The position numbers and the translations under genes were made by a program. The notes under the pieces are model-generated. The model had not been told where the DNA came from. It made no database searches and was given only the letters and a program-made list of their open reading frames with translations. A stretch of DNA of 32,468 nucleotides from Lachnospiraceae bacterium (GTDB lineage Bacteria; Bacillota; Clostridia; Lachnospirales; Lachnospiraceae), in contig JAFLTE010000024.1 of the NCBI GenBank assembly GCA_022510565.1, forward strand, positions 1 to 32,468. The letters run 5' to 3'. This document shows, in pieces, positions 16,110 to 25,167 of the stretch (the first letter of the stretch is position 1; each line of letters begins with the position of its first letter).

Positions 16110-16796
16110 ATGGGACAGAGAATTCTGGTTGTTGACGATGAAAAAGTGATTGTGAAAGGCATTCGCTTTAGCTTAGAGCAAGACGGCATGGAGGTTGACT
16201 GCGCATACGACGGCGAGGAAGCGCTTAATTTGGCAAAGCAGAATCAGTACGATATGATTCTTTTGGATGTGATGCTGCCGAAGATGACGGGATTTGAAGT
16301 ATGCCAGCAGATACGGGAGTTTTCTAATGTACCCATAGTTATGTTAACCGCAAAAGGTGACGATATGGACAAAATTCTGGGACTTGATTACGGTGCAGAT
16401 GACTATATCACCAAGCCTTTTAACATATTGGAAGTCAAAGCACGTATCAAAGCAATTATCAGAAGAACCGTGCGAAAGAGTGAAGAAAAAGAGATGCCGA
16501 GAGTGGTGGAAAAGGGCGGAATGCGCCTTGACTGCGACAGCAGAAGAGTATATATCGACGGCAGGGAAATTAATCTCACAGCCAAAGAATTTGAAGTGTT
16601 GGAACTTCTGATGAAGAATCCGGGCAAGGTGTACGGCAGAGAAAAATTGCTTCAGCTTGTGTGGGGCAACGATTATCCGGGTGATGTCAGAACGGTGGAC
16701 GTACATATCAGAAGATTGCGTGAAAAGATTGAGAATGTCCCAGGTGAACCAGTTTATGTTCGGACTAAGTGGGGTGTGGGTTATTACTTTGCTTAA
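16110..16796 (+). CDS. OmpR-family response regulator within the comEA-comEC run
   Basis: A 228-residue regulator. The receiver domain has acidic DDE at 10-12, phosphoacceptor Asp53 (LLDVMLP), and Lys in YITKPF. The winged-helix output domain spans about 130-226, with NLTAKEFEVLELLM, VWGNDYPGDVRTVDVHIRRL and a terminal YVRTKWGVGYYFA. This is the PhoP/WalR-like layout. It starts 14 bp after comEA and overlaps the kinase gene by 8 bp if the kinase starts at 16789. Possible targets include the 11-bp iterons at 21543, although this is only a suggestion from position. Confidence 0.92.
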   Translation: MGQRILVVDDEKVIVKGIRFSLEQDGMEVDCAYDGEEALNLAKQNQYDMILLDVMLPKMTGFEVCQQIREFSNVPIVMLTAKGDDMDKILGLDYGADDYITKPFNILEVKARIKAIIRRTVRKSEEKEMPRVVEKGGMRLDCDSRRVYIDGREINLTAKEFEVLELLMKNPGKVYGREKLLQLVWGNDYPGDVRTVDVHIRRLREKIENVPGEPVYVRTKWGVGYYFA

Positions 16797-18258
16797 GGAT
16801 AAATTTCGTAAAATTATATTTCTGAGAAGTCTTAAGACAAGGATTTTTCTGATTTTGCTGATTGTCGGATTGATTCCTTGTATCAGTATGCGTTATGCAA
16901 TTGTGCAAAACTATGAGCAGCGTGCCGTCAATGTCAGGACCTCTGATATTACGACGCAGCTCAGAATTCTTGCCAATCATCTGATTACCTATCATTATTT
17001 GCAGGATACCTCCTCGGAAGTCATCAATGCGGAGTTGAATCAGTTATCCAGTCTCTATGACGGACGCGTTATGATCATCAACAGCGACTTGCGCATCGTC
17101 AAGGATACTTATGGGATTAGTGAGAATAAAACCATGATTTCGGAGGAAGTGGTGCGGGCAGTCAAAGGCGAGAGCACCAGCAGACATGACAGGGAAAACG
17201 GATACATCGAGATGACGATTCCGATTACGGAGAATGTCAGCGCAGGTAGTTATTCCGATTCGACGGACAGAAGCGAAATCGTGCGGGGAGTCATGTTAGT
17301 CAGTGCATCCACCGATACCATCATGGCAACAAGTAATATATTGAGTCGCCAGGCTCTGATAATAGAGATTATTGTAATTCTTGCAATTTTTATCTTGTCT
17401 TTTCTGGCAGCCCAGCTACTGATTCGACCCTTTGAAAAAATTACGGAAGCACTGAATAAGGCGCAGGAAGGCTATATCGACGAGCCCATATGTGTCACCG
17501 ATTGTCTGGAGACGGAGCATATCGGGGACGCTTTTAACAGAGTGCTTGGCAGAATGAAAGTGCTGGATGATTCCAGACAAGAGTTTGTTTCCAATGTGTC
17601 CCATGAGCTGAAGACACCTATCACATCCATGAAAGTCCTGGCGGATTCCCTGATCAGTCAGAAGGATGTGCCGATTGAAGTATATCAGGATTTTATGGAG
17701 GATATTGCCAAGGAGATTGAGCGTGAGGACGAAATCATTACAGACCTTCTGTCTCTGGTGAAGATGGACCGGACTGTGGCGGATTTAAATATCGCGGAAG
17801 TGGATATTAATGTGCTGGTGGAGCTGATTATGCGCCGGCTGCGTCCGATTGCTCAGAAGAGGGATGTGGAAGTGGTATATGAAAGTCTGCGTCCGGTTGT
17901 AGCTGACGTGGACGAGGTTAAGTTGACTCTTGTCATATCCAATCTGGTCGAAAATGCCATTAAGTACAACAAGGAGCACGGCTGGGTCAAGGTAACGCTG
18001 GACGCAGATCATCAGTACTTTACCGTGGAAGTGGCGGATTCCGGTATCGGCATTCCGGAGGAATCCATTGACCATATATACGAGAGATTTTATCGTGTGG
18101 ACAAATCCCGTTCCAGAGAGATTGGCGGTACAGGATTGGGGCTTGCCATTGCGAAAAATGCTGTTATGATGCACAGAGGCTCTGTTCGTGTGGAGAGCAT
18201 AGAAGGTGAGGGAACCACTTTTACGGTGAAAATACCCTTATCCTATATTCCGGCGTGA
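16789..18258 (+). CDS. Membrane sensor histidine kinase (two TM, HAMP)
   Basis: A 489-residue kinase. TM1 (about 8-32), an extracytoplasmic sensing domain (about 33-185), TM2 (about 186-210), HAMP (about 211-262), the H-box VSHELKTP with His272, and an ATPase domain with NLVENAIKYN, DSGIGIP and GTGLGLAIAK. The frame has no ATG just at the regulator end. I chose the TTG at 16789, behind GGGGTGTGG and overlapping the regulator stop; an ATG at 16756 is the alternative. It resembles the PhoR/WalK branch. Its gene partner is the upstream regulator; the signal is unknown. Confidence 0.88.
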   Translation: MLKDKFRKIIFLRSLKTRIFLILLIVGLIPCISMRYAIVQNYEQRAVNVRTSDITTQLRILANHLITYHYLQDTSSEVINAELNQLSSLYDGRVMIINSDLRIVKDTYGISENKTMISEEVVRAVKGESTSRHDRENGYIEMTIPITENVSAGSYSDSTDRSEIVRGVMLVSASTDTIMATSNILSRQALIIEIIVILAIFILSFLAAQLLIRPFEKITEALNKAQEGYIDEPICVTDCLETEHIGDAFNRVLGRMKVLDDSRQEFVSNVSHELKTPITSMKVLADSLISQKDVPIEVYQDFMEDIAKEIEREDEIITDLLSLVKMDRTVADLNIAEVDINVLVELIMRRLRPIAQKRDVEVVYESLRPVVADVDEVKLTLVISNLVENAIKYNKEHGWVKVTLDADHQYFTVEVADSGIGIPEESIDHIYERFYRVDKSRSREIGGTGLGLAIAKNAVMMHRGSVRVESIEGEGTTFTVKIPLSYIPA

Positions 18259-18298
18259 GTATGTGGTGTGAGCGGATGCGTTTTGAAAAGGGGCAATT

Positions 18299-19219
18299 AT
18301 GAAAAGATTGAGACTGCTATTGGGCTGCGTCTTGCTTATGTTTGTTGGTTCAGCGTGCGGCAGTGAGGCACAGCCTGTGGACGGAAAAGTATATAATATA
18401 TATTATGTAAACAATGAAGAGACTAAAAATATTTTTGTGGAATATGTCACACAGACTGACGATACGGATACATTGATTTCCGAACTTCTCGGGCAGTTAG
18501 CGCTCGTTCCCTCCAAGTTTGAATATGAGGCACCTCTTGCGGGCGGCTTCGGACTGCTTGGATATACGTTAGACAACGGGCAGCTCACCATGAACTTTGA
18601 CGGACAGTACAGGGAGATGGACAATGTCAAGGAAGTGCTCACGCGGGCGGCGATAGTCAGGACCTTGATACAGATTCAGGGAATTGATTACGTGTCCTTT
18701 ACGGTACAGGGTGAAATGCTGACTGACAGCAGTGGGATTGCTGTCGGAACGATGTCATCGGATTTGTTTATAGATAATGCCGGCAATGAAATAAATGCAT
18801 ACGAAAGCGTGAACCTGCGCCTTTATTTTGCCAATGAGGACGGCACCGGTCTGGTGGAGGAGAACCGCAGGAACGTGGTATACAGCAGTAACATCTCGCT
18901 GGAAAAACTGGTGGTGGAGAAGTTGGTGGAAGGTCCTTCATCCGAGGGGGCCTACCCCACGCTGGACCCTTCAACCAAAATTATTAGTGTGACGATCAAA
19001 GATGGTGTATGTTATGTAAACCTAGACGAAACTTTTTTAAACCAACCATATAATACGAGCGCAGAGGTGACAGTTTACTCTATAACCAATTCGCTGGTGG
19101 AATTATCCAATGTAAATAAGGTGCAGATTACGGTTGGCGGCGAGACAAACCTCTCATATCGCGAAAAAATAAGCTTGAACGAAGTATTTGAGAGAAATCT
19201 GGATTTACTTGCACAATAG
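18299..19219 (+). CDS. Lipoprotein with two GerMN domains
   Basis: A 306-residue lipoprotein with lipobox VGSAC (Cys20). Two GerMN domains are visible, about 32-165 and 168-295. The second has the characteristic EKLVVEKLVEGPSSEG, SVTIKDGVCYVNLDETF and SITNSLVELSNVNKVQITV segments. GerMN domains occur in spore germination GerM and in lipoproteins beside two-component kinases (LpqB-type context), where they may modulate the sensor. It lies 40 bp after the kinase and 12 bp before comEC, on one probable transcript. A role as kinase partner is an inference from this arrangement. Confidence 0.87.
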   Translation: MKRLRLLLGCVLLMFVGSACGSEAQPVDGKVYNIYYVNNEETKNIFVEYVTQTDDTDTLISELLGQLALVPSKFEYEAPLAGGFGLLGYTLDNGQLTMNFDGQYREMDNVKEVLTRAAIVRTLIQIQGIDYVSFTVQGEMLTDSSGIAVGTMSSDLFIDNAGNEINAYESVNLRLYFANEDGTGLVEENRRNVVYSSNISLEKLVVEKLVEGPSSEGAYPTLDPSTKIISVTIKDGVCYVNLDETFLNQPYNTSAEVTVYSITNSLVELSNVNKVQITVGGETNLSYREKISLNEVFERNLDLLAQ

Positions 19220-19231
19220 GAAAGGAATAAT

Positions 19232-21526
19232 ATGTTAAAAATACGAAGGCCGTTATGTCTGGTCGGTCTTGCTTATGTGGCGGCGGTTGTAACCATGATT
19301 CTGCTGACCGTTCGCCCGTCACCGACCTATGAGGAGCTTGACAGAGAGCAAATCACCGTGGCCGGATATGTGGAATACATCGAGTACAAGCAATCGAGAG
19401 GCAGTACGGTACCGGTCATATCCCTATCTGAGACAGCAGTTCTTAAAGAAAGTCAAAAAGCAATTCTGGAAAGATTCTTATCAGATTCCGAGAAGATTTC
19501 ACAGTACAGATTACATCAATTCTGGAAAGATAACAGAGAGAGTTTACAGAGAGAAGACGCAGCGGGCATCGAGGGCGTTCTGTGTTATATGGAGGAAGAA
19601 AAGATTCCTAAGATGGGAAGTCTTGTAGTCGTGCAGGGCGATTACAGAGCCTTTACTCATGCTACGAATCCCGGCGAGTTCGACAGTGCCGATTACTATC
19701 GTATTATGGGGCAGCAGGGCAGAGTTATGGATTGCCGTATGTTGGTACAGAGCGCCGCCTACGATGTTTTCAGGGAAAAGATGTACCGCATCAGGGAGTA
19801 TCTGTCCCTGCTTGCGGACGCATGTTTTACAGAGGAGGATGCCTCCGTCATAAAGGCCATGCTTTTGGGTGAAAAAGGCACGTTGCGTGCGGATTTAAAA
19901 GAGTTGTATCAACAGAACGGTATCATTCACATTCTGGCAATCAGCGGGCTTCATCTGTCCGTCATCGGTATGGGGTGCTATCGTCTGTTTAGGAAGGTCA
20001 GAGCGCCCAGTGTGGTTAACATAATATTGACGATCGGGATTATGTACTGCTACGGGACAATGACAGGCATGGGGGTATCCATGCTCAGAGCTTACATTAT
20101 GTTTGGCATTCATTTGTGTGCGAAACTGATTGGCAGAACCTATGATTTACTGACTGCAGTGACGGTGGCAGTACTTGTAGTTCTGGTACAGCAGCCACTG
20201 TATATACAGCACAGCGGTTTTCTGTTCTCCTTCGGCGCCATCTGCGGCATCGGTATCTTCCTGCCGGCGGCGGAGCGGAATCTGTTCGGACACAGCCGTT
20301 TGGAAAAGGCGCTGATGTCTGGGATTGCGATATCCCTGTCCACCTTGCCGGTGTATCTGTGTTTTTATTATGAGTTTCCGCCATATTCCGTTTTGTTAAA
20401 TCTGATTGTCATTCCATGCATGACGTTTGTATTGGTAGGAGGATTAATGACGCTTGGTATGGCGGCGTGCTTTCTGCCCTTCGGGACGGTGGCAGCCTAT
20501 CCTGTGCATCTTCTGCTTGTCTTTTATGAGAAATGTTGTAACATCTGCCTAAGTCTGCCTGACAGCAAGTGGATTACGGGATGTCCGAAGCCTTGGCAGG
20601 TTGCGGTTTTCCTGGGAATACTTCTCGGACTTGTGGCATGGAATCATAGATTGTCCAAACTCTGTTTCCGGCATGGAATGCTGTGCGCGCTGCTTGTGCT
20701 GAGCATAAAACTACCTCAAGGATTACAGATTACCATAGTGGATGTAGGTCAGGGAGACTGTATTTATCTGGCGGAGGACAGCGGCATTCATATGCTGATT
20801 GACGGCGGCAGCTCAGACAAAAGCGATGTGGCCAAGTATCAGATGATGCCCTATTTGAAGCACGAAGGAGTATCGCACTTAGATGCCATCGTCGTCACTC
20901 ATCCCGACAGCGACCATATAAGCGGTATCCGTGCGATGTTGGAAGAGACAGACACCAGCGGTATTTCTGTAGGAACACTGTATCTGCCTGATGTGGGCGA
21001 GGCAGGAAGAAATGAGGAGTACCGGGAACTGGAACAGTTGGCGCGGGCGGCGGATGTGTCGGTAAAGTATCTCGGTGTGGGAGATACGTTGAAGTGTGGC
21101 AAAGTTATGTTAACCTGTTTACACCCTGAAAAAGGATGGGATGAGAAGGAAGCAAATGCCTACTCCACCGTACTATATTTAAAATATGGCAGCTTTACAG
21201 CACTTTTTACCGGGGATTTGGAAGGAGAGGGGGAAAAGTTGGTGGTGGAAAGATTGGATGATTTTCTGCCTGTTCAAGGCATTACCCTGCTCAAAGTGGC
21301 CCATCACGGCTCTAAGTATTCTACCGATGAAGCGTTCCTGAAAGCAGTCAACCCGAAGCTTGCCCTGATTTCTTCCGGACGGAACAACAGATACGGGCAT
21401 CCCCACGAAGCGTTGATGGAGAGGTTGAAAGACTCCGGCTGTTACATTTACCGGACCCAGGAGAGCGGTGCGATTACGGTACGCGTACGCGGTGGGAAAG
21501 TGTGGGTGGAGGAGTATATAAAATAG
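19232..21526 (+). CDS. comEC: ComEC/Rec2 DNA-uptake channel
   Basis: A 764-residue ComEC that forms the membrane channel for single-stranded DNA in transformation. There is an N-terminal membrane helix and soluble DUF4131-like part (about 1-170) and a competence domain with several helices (about 220-490, including NGIIHILAISGLHLSVIG). The C-terminal metallo-beta-lactamase-like domain (about 500-750) has DVGQGDCIYL, THPDSDHISG with its metal-type His/Asp set, and KVAHHGSKYST. The length is normal. A GGAAAGGA site lies just upstream, and the gene ends the comEA-comEC run. Whether the cell is competent is not shown by this window. Confidence 0.95.
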   Translation: MLKIRRPLCLVGLAYVAAVVTMILLTVRPSPTYEELDREQITVAGYVEYIEYKQSRGSTVPVISLSETAVLKESQKAILERFLSDSEKISQYRLHQFWKDNRESLQREDAAGIEGVLCYMEEEKIPKMGSLVVVQGDYRAFTHATNPGEFDSADYYRIMGQQGRVMDCRMLVQSAAYDVFREKMYRIREYLSLLADACFTEEDASVIKAMLLGEKGTLRADLKELYQQNGIIHILAISGLHLSVIGMGCYRLFRKVRAPSVVNIILTIGIMYCYGTMTGMGVSMLRAYIMFGIHLCAKLIGRTYDLLTAVTVAVLVVLVQQPLYIQHSGFLFSFGAICGIGIFLPAAERNLFGHSRLEKALMSGIAISLSTLPVYLCFYYEFPPYSVLLNLIVIPCMTFVLVGGLMTLGMAACFLPFGTVAAYPVHLLLVFYEKCCNICLSLPDSKWITGCPKPWQVAVFLGILLGLVAWNHRLSKLCFRHGMLCALLVLSIKLPQGLQITIVDVGQGDCIYLAEDSGIHMLIDGGSSDKSDVAKYQMMPYLKHEGVSHLDAIVVTHPDSDHISGIRAMLEETDTSGISVGTLYLPDVGEAGRNEEYRELEQLARAADVSVKYLGVGDTLKCGKVMLTCLHPEKGWDEKEANAYSTVLYLKYGSFTALFTGDLEGEGEKLVVERLDDFLPVQGITLLKVAHHGSKYSTDEAFLKAVNPKLALISSGRNNRYGHPHEALMERLKDSGCYIYRTQESGAITVRVRGGKVWVEEYIK

Positions 21527-21542
21527 TTTATTCGCGGAAGAT

Positions 21543-21586
21543 GATGCAACTTTGATGCAATTCTGTTACAAGTTTGATGCAAGCCC
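21543..21586 (+). repeat. Four 11-bp iterons upstream of the lipoprotein island
   Basis: GATGCAA occurs at 21543, 21554 and 21576, with the variant GTTACAA at 21565, every unit exactly 11 bp from the next. Helical phasing of this kind is typical of direct-repeat sites for OmpR/PhoP-type regulators. A TATCGT -10-like box lies 8 bp beyond the last unit (21591-21596). Confidence 0.6.
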
Positions 21587-21626
21587 GTGCTATCGTGTAT
21601 GTTGGAAGGATGGGAAAAATTATGAG
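21583..21626 (+). repeat. Duplicated leader, copy 1
   Basis: The stretch around TATCGTGTATGTTGGAAGGATGG, ending in AATTATGAG, is nearly identical to 25124-25167. At 25124 it directly precedes a class A lipoprotein. Here it is followed, after a remnant start (ATG at 21622), by the class B signal peptide at 21646. Confidence 0.75.
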
Positions 21627-21645
21627 AAGAATGAGGGGAAGCACT

Positions 21646-24600
21646 ATGTTTGAAAGAAACAGGGATACGCTGAAATACACATTTCTTATAGGTATACTGT
21701 GTATCGGCATGACCGCATGCGGAAATACGGACAGTCAGAGCGCGGCGGAGCAGTCCGGGACGGAAATTTTATCCATAACAGAACCCTTAACGGACATGGA
21801 AGATGCTACGGAAGAATCTTCCGAAAGTAAAGCAATTCAGGATAAAGAAATATCTCACGAAATAGATGAAGCATCCGAAAATAACGAGTCACAGCAGACA
21901 GAAGACAACGAGAGCGCAGAGCCCATCTTCATAATCCAATCCCAACCCATACAGCATGATAATTACAAAATGCAGGACTGGCAGGCTGCATATGCGGAGT
22001 ATATAGATAAACTTGAATGGAATCAGAATAATACATATAGTTTGATTTATGTAGATGATGACGATATTCCGGAGCTTGTGATTGATACCGGTGTAGAAGC
22101 AGGCGGCTGCCAGATTCTTACGTTTTACAACGGGGAAATAGATTTATTGCAGACGGATCGGTTGAATTTCTATTACATGGAAAAGAAAAACCTTATTAAT
22201 AATTCCGACGGACATATGGGATATTACTATGATTATATCTATTCCATAGTAAACGGTAAGTGGGTTTACGTAACAGGCGGTGAATGGACTGAGACAATGG
22301 GAGATGATGATTGGGTATACCAATATGAATGGGAAGGTAAGAAAGTAGGAGAAAATACATATGAGCAAAAAGTGAACGCGGTTATCAACGTGGAACAGGC
22401 AATAGTACCGGAACAGTATTATATTTTAGAAGAAATGCTGTCTCTCCTGCGAACAGGAGACTGCAAGTCGCGAGGGCATTATTATGAGTTGTTTATTGAG
22501 GATGTTACATGGGATGAAGCTAAGAGGCGATGTGAGGAGAGGGGCGGCTATCTTGCAACCGTTACCGCGATAGAGGAGTTGGAGAGCATACGGAAAGGTA
22601 TACAGGACAGTGGGCAGGCTGATATTGCCTTTTGGGTAGGGGCATCCCATGAAAAAGAAAAATCCGGGAAATGGTGGCACGAACCAAACCAAGATTCAGA
22701 TAGTTATACTATGTCGCACTATAACGCATATAGGAAATTCTGGGCAGCGGATGAGCCGAGTGTCTATATAAAAATAGGAGAAGGAATACTTGGGGAAGAC
22801 GGTGTATACATTGCTTATGATGACGCAGAGGGTACAAGCTTTTTGTATGATGCTCCGAAAGATATATTGGCAATGTATCCGGAATATGAAGGGAAAATCG
22901 GGTATATTTGTGAATATGATTCCCTGAGAGGCTTGGGTGAGTATACGTCCTCAGCCACAATTGACTATGTGGAGACGAGCATAGAGCAGCAGGGAAATGA
23001 GCTGATTTTTGATAATTTATCTATAGAGCTTCCCAAAGGCGTGACAGCGGAAATAAAGACGTCTGATATCGCAGATGATGACGAAAAGGCAATGCAGACA
23101 ATTAACTTAATCGGAGCAGAGAGGCTTGTCGGAGATGCTGACAGCTATAGAAGCACAGGACCGTTTCCGCCGCAGATAAGATTGTCGCATTACAGGGCGG
23201 ACTACGAGTGCGAAGAGGCGCTTATCAGTGCACTGCTTAATTTGTTTCCGAATAATAATCTGCGAGTACAGTATGAGGATCAGAGTAACAGCGAGTACAT
23301 TTTTAGGTTGGGTAACTGGGATTTTAGGCTGGGCAACTGGGAGTATGGAAGTTATTATTATTACTATGCACTTGTTAAGGGTGAGGATTTATATCTAATC
23401 GGTGAATTTTATTTAGAGAGCGGGTATGGCTTTTCGGCTTTGCGCGAACAGGGAAAGGTAAAATGGCATGACAGCAATATCGTTGTGAGCGATGATACAG
23501 ATTTAAATGAGGCATATTTTAAGATAATGCCGGAAGAAGGCTGGTCCTTTTTGTGCCATGACGACAGCGAACTTTACTTCTATCTTGACGGGTATTTTGC
23601 CAAGTGTTATATGTCCTATGAAAAAGGCAAAAACGGGTATATTTACGGCAGCGATTTAGAAGATGTAAATTTTGACGGGTATACGGATATCAATACGAAC
23701 AGCAGAGGTATGCTTGTCTGGGATCCCCCTAAAAAAGAGTTTCTGGAGGTTGAATATCCGGAAGATATGCCTTCTTTGTATTTACGAGAAAGCTTTCCCG
23801 AAACGGAAACGATATGGGGATATGATAACGATTATATGACTGATGCGTGGAGCAGCCACGACATGGATCATACAGAAAGTTTATGGCAGTGGGACGGCTA
23901 TACTCTCGTAAAGATAAGGGAGTGCAAAGCTGAAATCAGAGAAGATGAGGTGAGAATCCGGGCATATGGCGAGAGCATTGACGATATTATATTTGACGAG
24001 AGATTAACGCCCAAAGAGTGGGACGATGATAGTAATGGGCGCAAAAAGGCATTGTATGAGCAGTTTTATGATGGGCTTGCGCCAAAGGAGTTTTTCTATC
24101 CGGATGAGGAAAAAGTACGAACGAAAGTACCGCAGGGACTTTTGGATAAGATTACAGATTCTATGATGAAAGGTACGGAGTTTGAAACGCTTAAGGCTAT
24201 GATGAACTCGGTAGAGCTTACCACGGAGGAAAAGTATGCTCTTGCGGAGCAAAACGATGAAATCCGGGCGAATATTTTGGAGAGCTATCATAGCGGCAAC
24301 TGTATTTTGGCGGCGGCTGATGTTGACAATGACGGAATAGAGGATATTATCGGTGAGTTTTACTGGGGCGGTACCGGCGGTTTTGTGGACTACATTTTGT
24401 TTCAGGGTCAGGAGGACGGCACATACAAGCAGACAGATTCATTTGACTCTGTCAGAGAAGAGTTTGGGGCTATCATATACAAAGGCAAAAACTATCTTGT
24501 GCGGACACTGTATGATTACGGTAAGAAGTTTTATAACGGCTTTGGCGTGACTGTGTATGAGAATGGGATTCACACTGAGGAAGTATATCTTATGCTGTAT

Positions 24601-25116
24601 GTAGATGATTATGATTTGACGCTTATCGGCTGTAAAGAAGGTTATGAGACTTGCGCAGAAGATATAATGGACCATGCGGTTATGTATGATGAAATGGTTG
24701 AAGATTATGAGCGTATTGAGGGAAGTGCGGAGGAACTGGCAGAGAGCAATGCCGGTTATAAATATGTGTGTGACCTGGATAATGACGGAGAATTAGAATA
24801 CTATAACAAATACATATGGACATGCAGCAATATGTATACAGTGGATAGCCTTTCATTTGAACCGAAAGACGATGACGGTGCAGCCTTGATAAAGGAAGCA
24901 ATTCGTGAACGCTGCCTGAGAGATGAATATTACAATCCTATTATGCTCTGGGCAGACGAGGTTGACGGCGAGCCGGTAGTAAGCGTGATGTATCGGACAA
25001 GTCTGGAGGATTTTGTGATTTTGGGATATGTAGTGAGCGGATCGGAGTGCACAGAGGTGTATGAGATTGCAGCGGATGCCAGACTGGGAGTAAAGCAGAC
25101 ACACGTGGCGGAATAG
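21646..25116 (+). CDS. Large surface lipoprotein with a C-type-lectin-like domain and DxDxDG motifs
   Basis: A 1156-residue lipoprotein. The class B signal peptide ends in lipobox MTAC (Cys25), and an acidic low-complexity linker follows (about 28-100). Domain 1 (about 105-260) contains VDDDDIPELVIDTG. A C-type-lectin-like domain (about 275-425) has AKRRCEERGGYLATV, WVGAS, KWWHEP, ADEPS and YICEYD. Later parts hold DVNFDGYTDIN, DVDNDGIEDIIG and DLDNDGELEYYN, FG-GAP or EF-hand-like calcium-type loops. A 7-residue tandem repeat (FRLGNWD/FRLGNWE) is at about 553-566. The start at 21646 matches its paralogue at 28476 and has AGGGGA 6 bases upstream. A surface binding role is likely; the ligand is unknown. 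Confidence 0.8.
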   Translation: MFERNRDTLKYTFLIGILCIGMTACGNTDSQSAAEQSGTEILSITEPLTDMEDATEESSESKAIQDKEISHEIDEASENNESQQTEDNESAEPIFIIQSQPIQHDNYKMQDWQAAYAEYIDKLEWNQNNTYSLIYVDDDDIPELVIDTGVEAGGCQILTFYNGEIDLLQTDRLNFYYMEKKNLINNSDGHMGYYYDYIYSIVNGKWVYVTGGEWTETMGDDDWVYQYEWEGKKVGENTYEQKVNAVINVEQAIVPEQYYILEEMLSLLRTGDCKSRGHYYELFIEDVTWDEAKRRCEERGGYLATVTAIEELESIRKGIQDSGQADIAFWVGASHEKEKSGKWWHEPNQDSDSYTMSHYNAYRKFWAADEPSVYIKIGEGILGEDGVYIAYDDAEGTSFLYDAPKDILAMYPEYEGKIGYICEYDSLRGLGEYTSSATIDYVETSIEQQGNELIFDNLSIELPKGVTAEIKTSDIADDDEKAMQTINLIGAERLVGDADSYRSTGPFPPQIRLSHYRADYECEEALISALLNLFPNNNLRVQYEDQSNSEYIFRLGNWDFRLGNWEYGSYYYYYALVKGEDLYLIGEFYLESGYGFSALREQGKVKWHDSNIVVSDDTDLNEAYFKIMPEEGWSFLCHDDSELYFYLDGYFAKCYMSYEKGKNGYIYGSDLEDVNFDGYTDINTNSRGMLVWDPPKKEFLEVEYPEDMPSLYLRESFPETETIWGYDNDYMTDAWSSHDMDHTESLWQWDGYTLVKIRECKAEIREDEVRIRAYGESIDDIIFDERLTPKEWDDDSNGRKKALYEQFYDGLAPKEFFYPDEEKVRTKVPQGLLDKITDSMMKGTEFETLKAMMNSVELTTEEKYALAEQNDEIRANILESYHSGNCILAAADVDNDGIEDIIGEFYWGGTGGFVDYILFQGQEDGTYKQTDSFDSVREEFGAIIYKGKNYLVRTLYDYGKKFYNGFGVTVYENGIHTEEVYLMLYVDDYDLTLIGCKEGYETCAEDIMDHAVMYDEMVEDYERIEGSAEELAESNAGYKYVCDLDNDGELEYYNKYIWTCSNMYTVDSLSFEPKDDDGAALIKEAIRERCLRDEYYNPIMLWADEVDGEPVVSVMYRTSLEDFVILGYVVSGSECTEVYEIAADARLGVKQTHVAE

Positions 25117-25123
25117 CATGAAG

Positions 25124-25167
25124 GCCCATGATATCGTGTATGTTGGAAGGATGGATTAAATTATGAG
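25124..25167 (+). repeat. Duplicated leader, copy 2
   Basis: Second copy of the 21583-21626 leader: ATATCGTGTATGTTGGAAGG, then ATGG and AAATTATGAG. Here the ATG at 25163 is a real start behind a GGAAGG site. Confidence 0.75.

Noticed and set aside
16657..16788. Longer N-terminus of the second histidine kinase
   Set aside because: The extension only reads the regulator's C-terminal coding DNA in another frame; family kinases start just before the first membrane helix.
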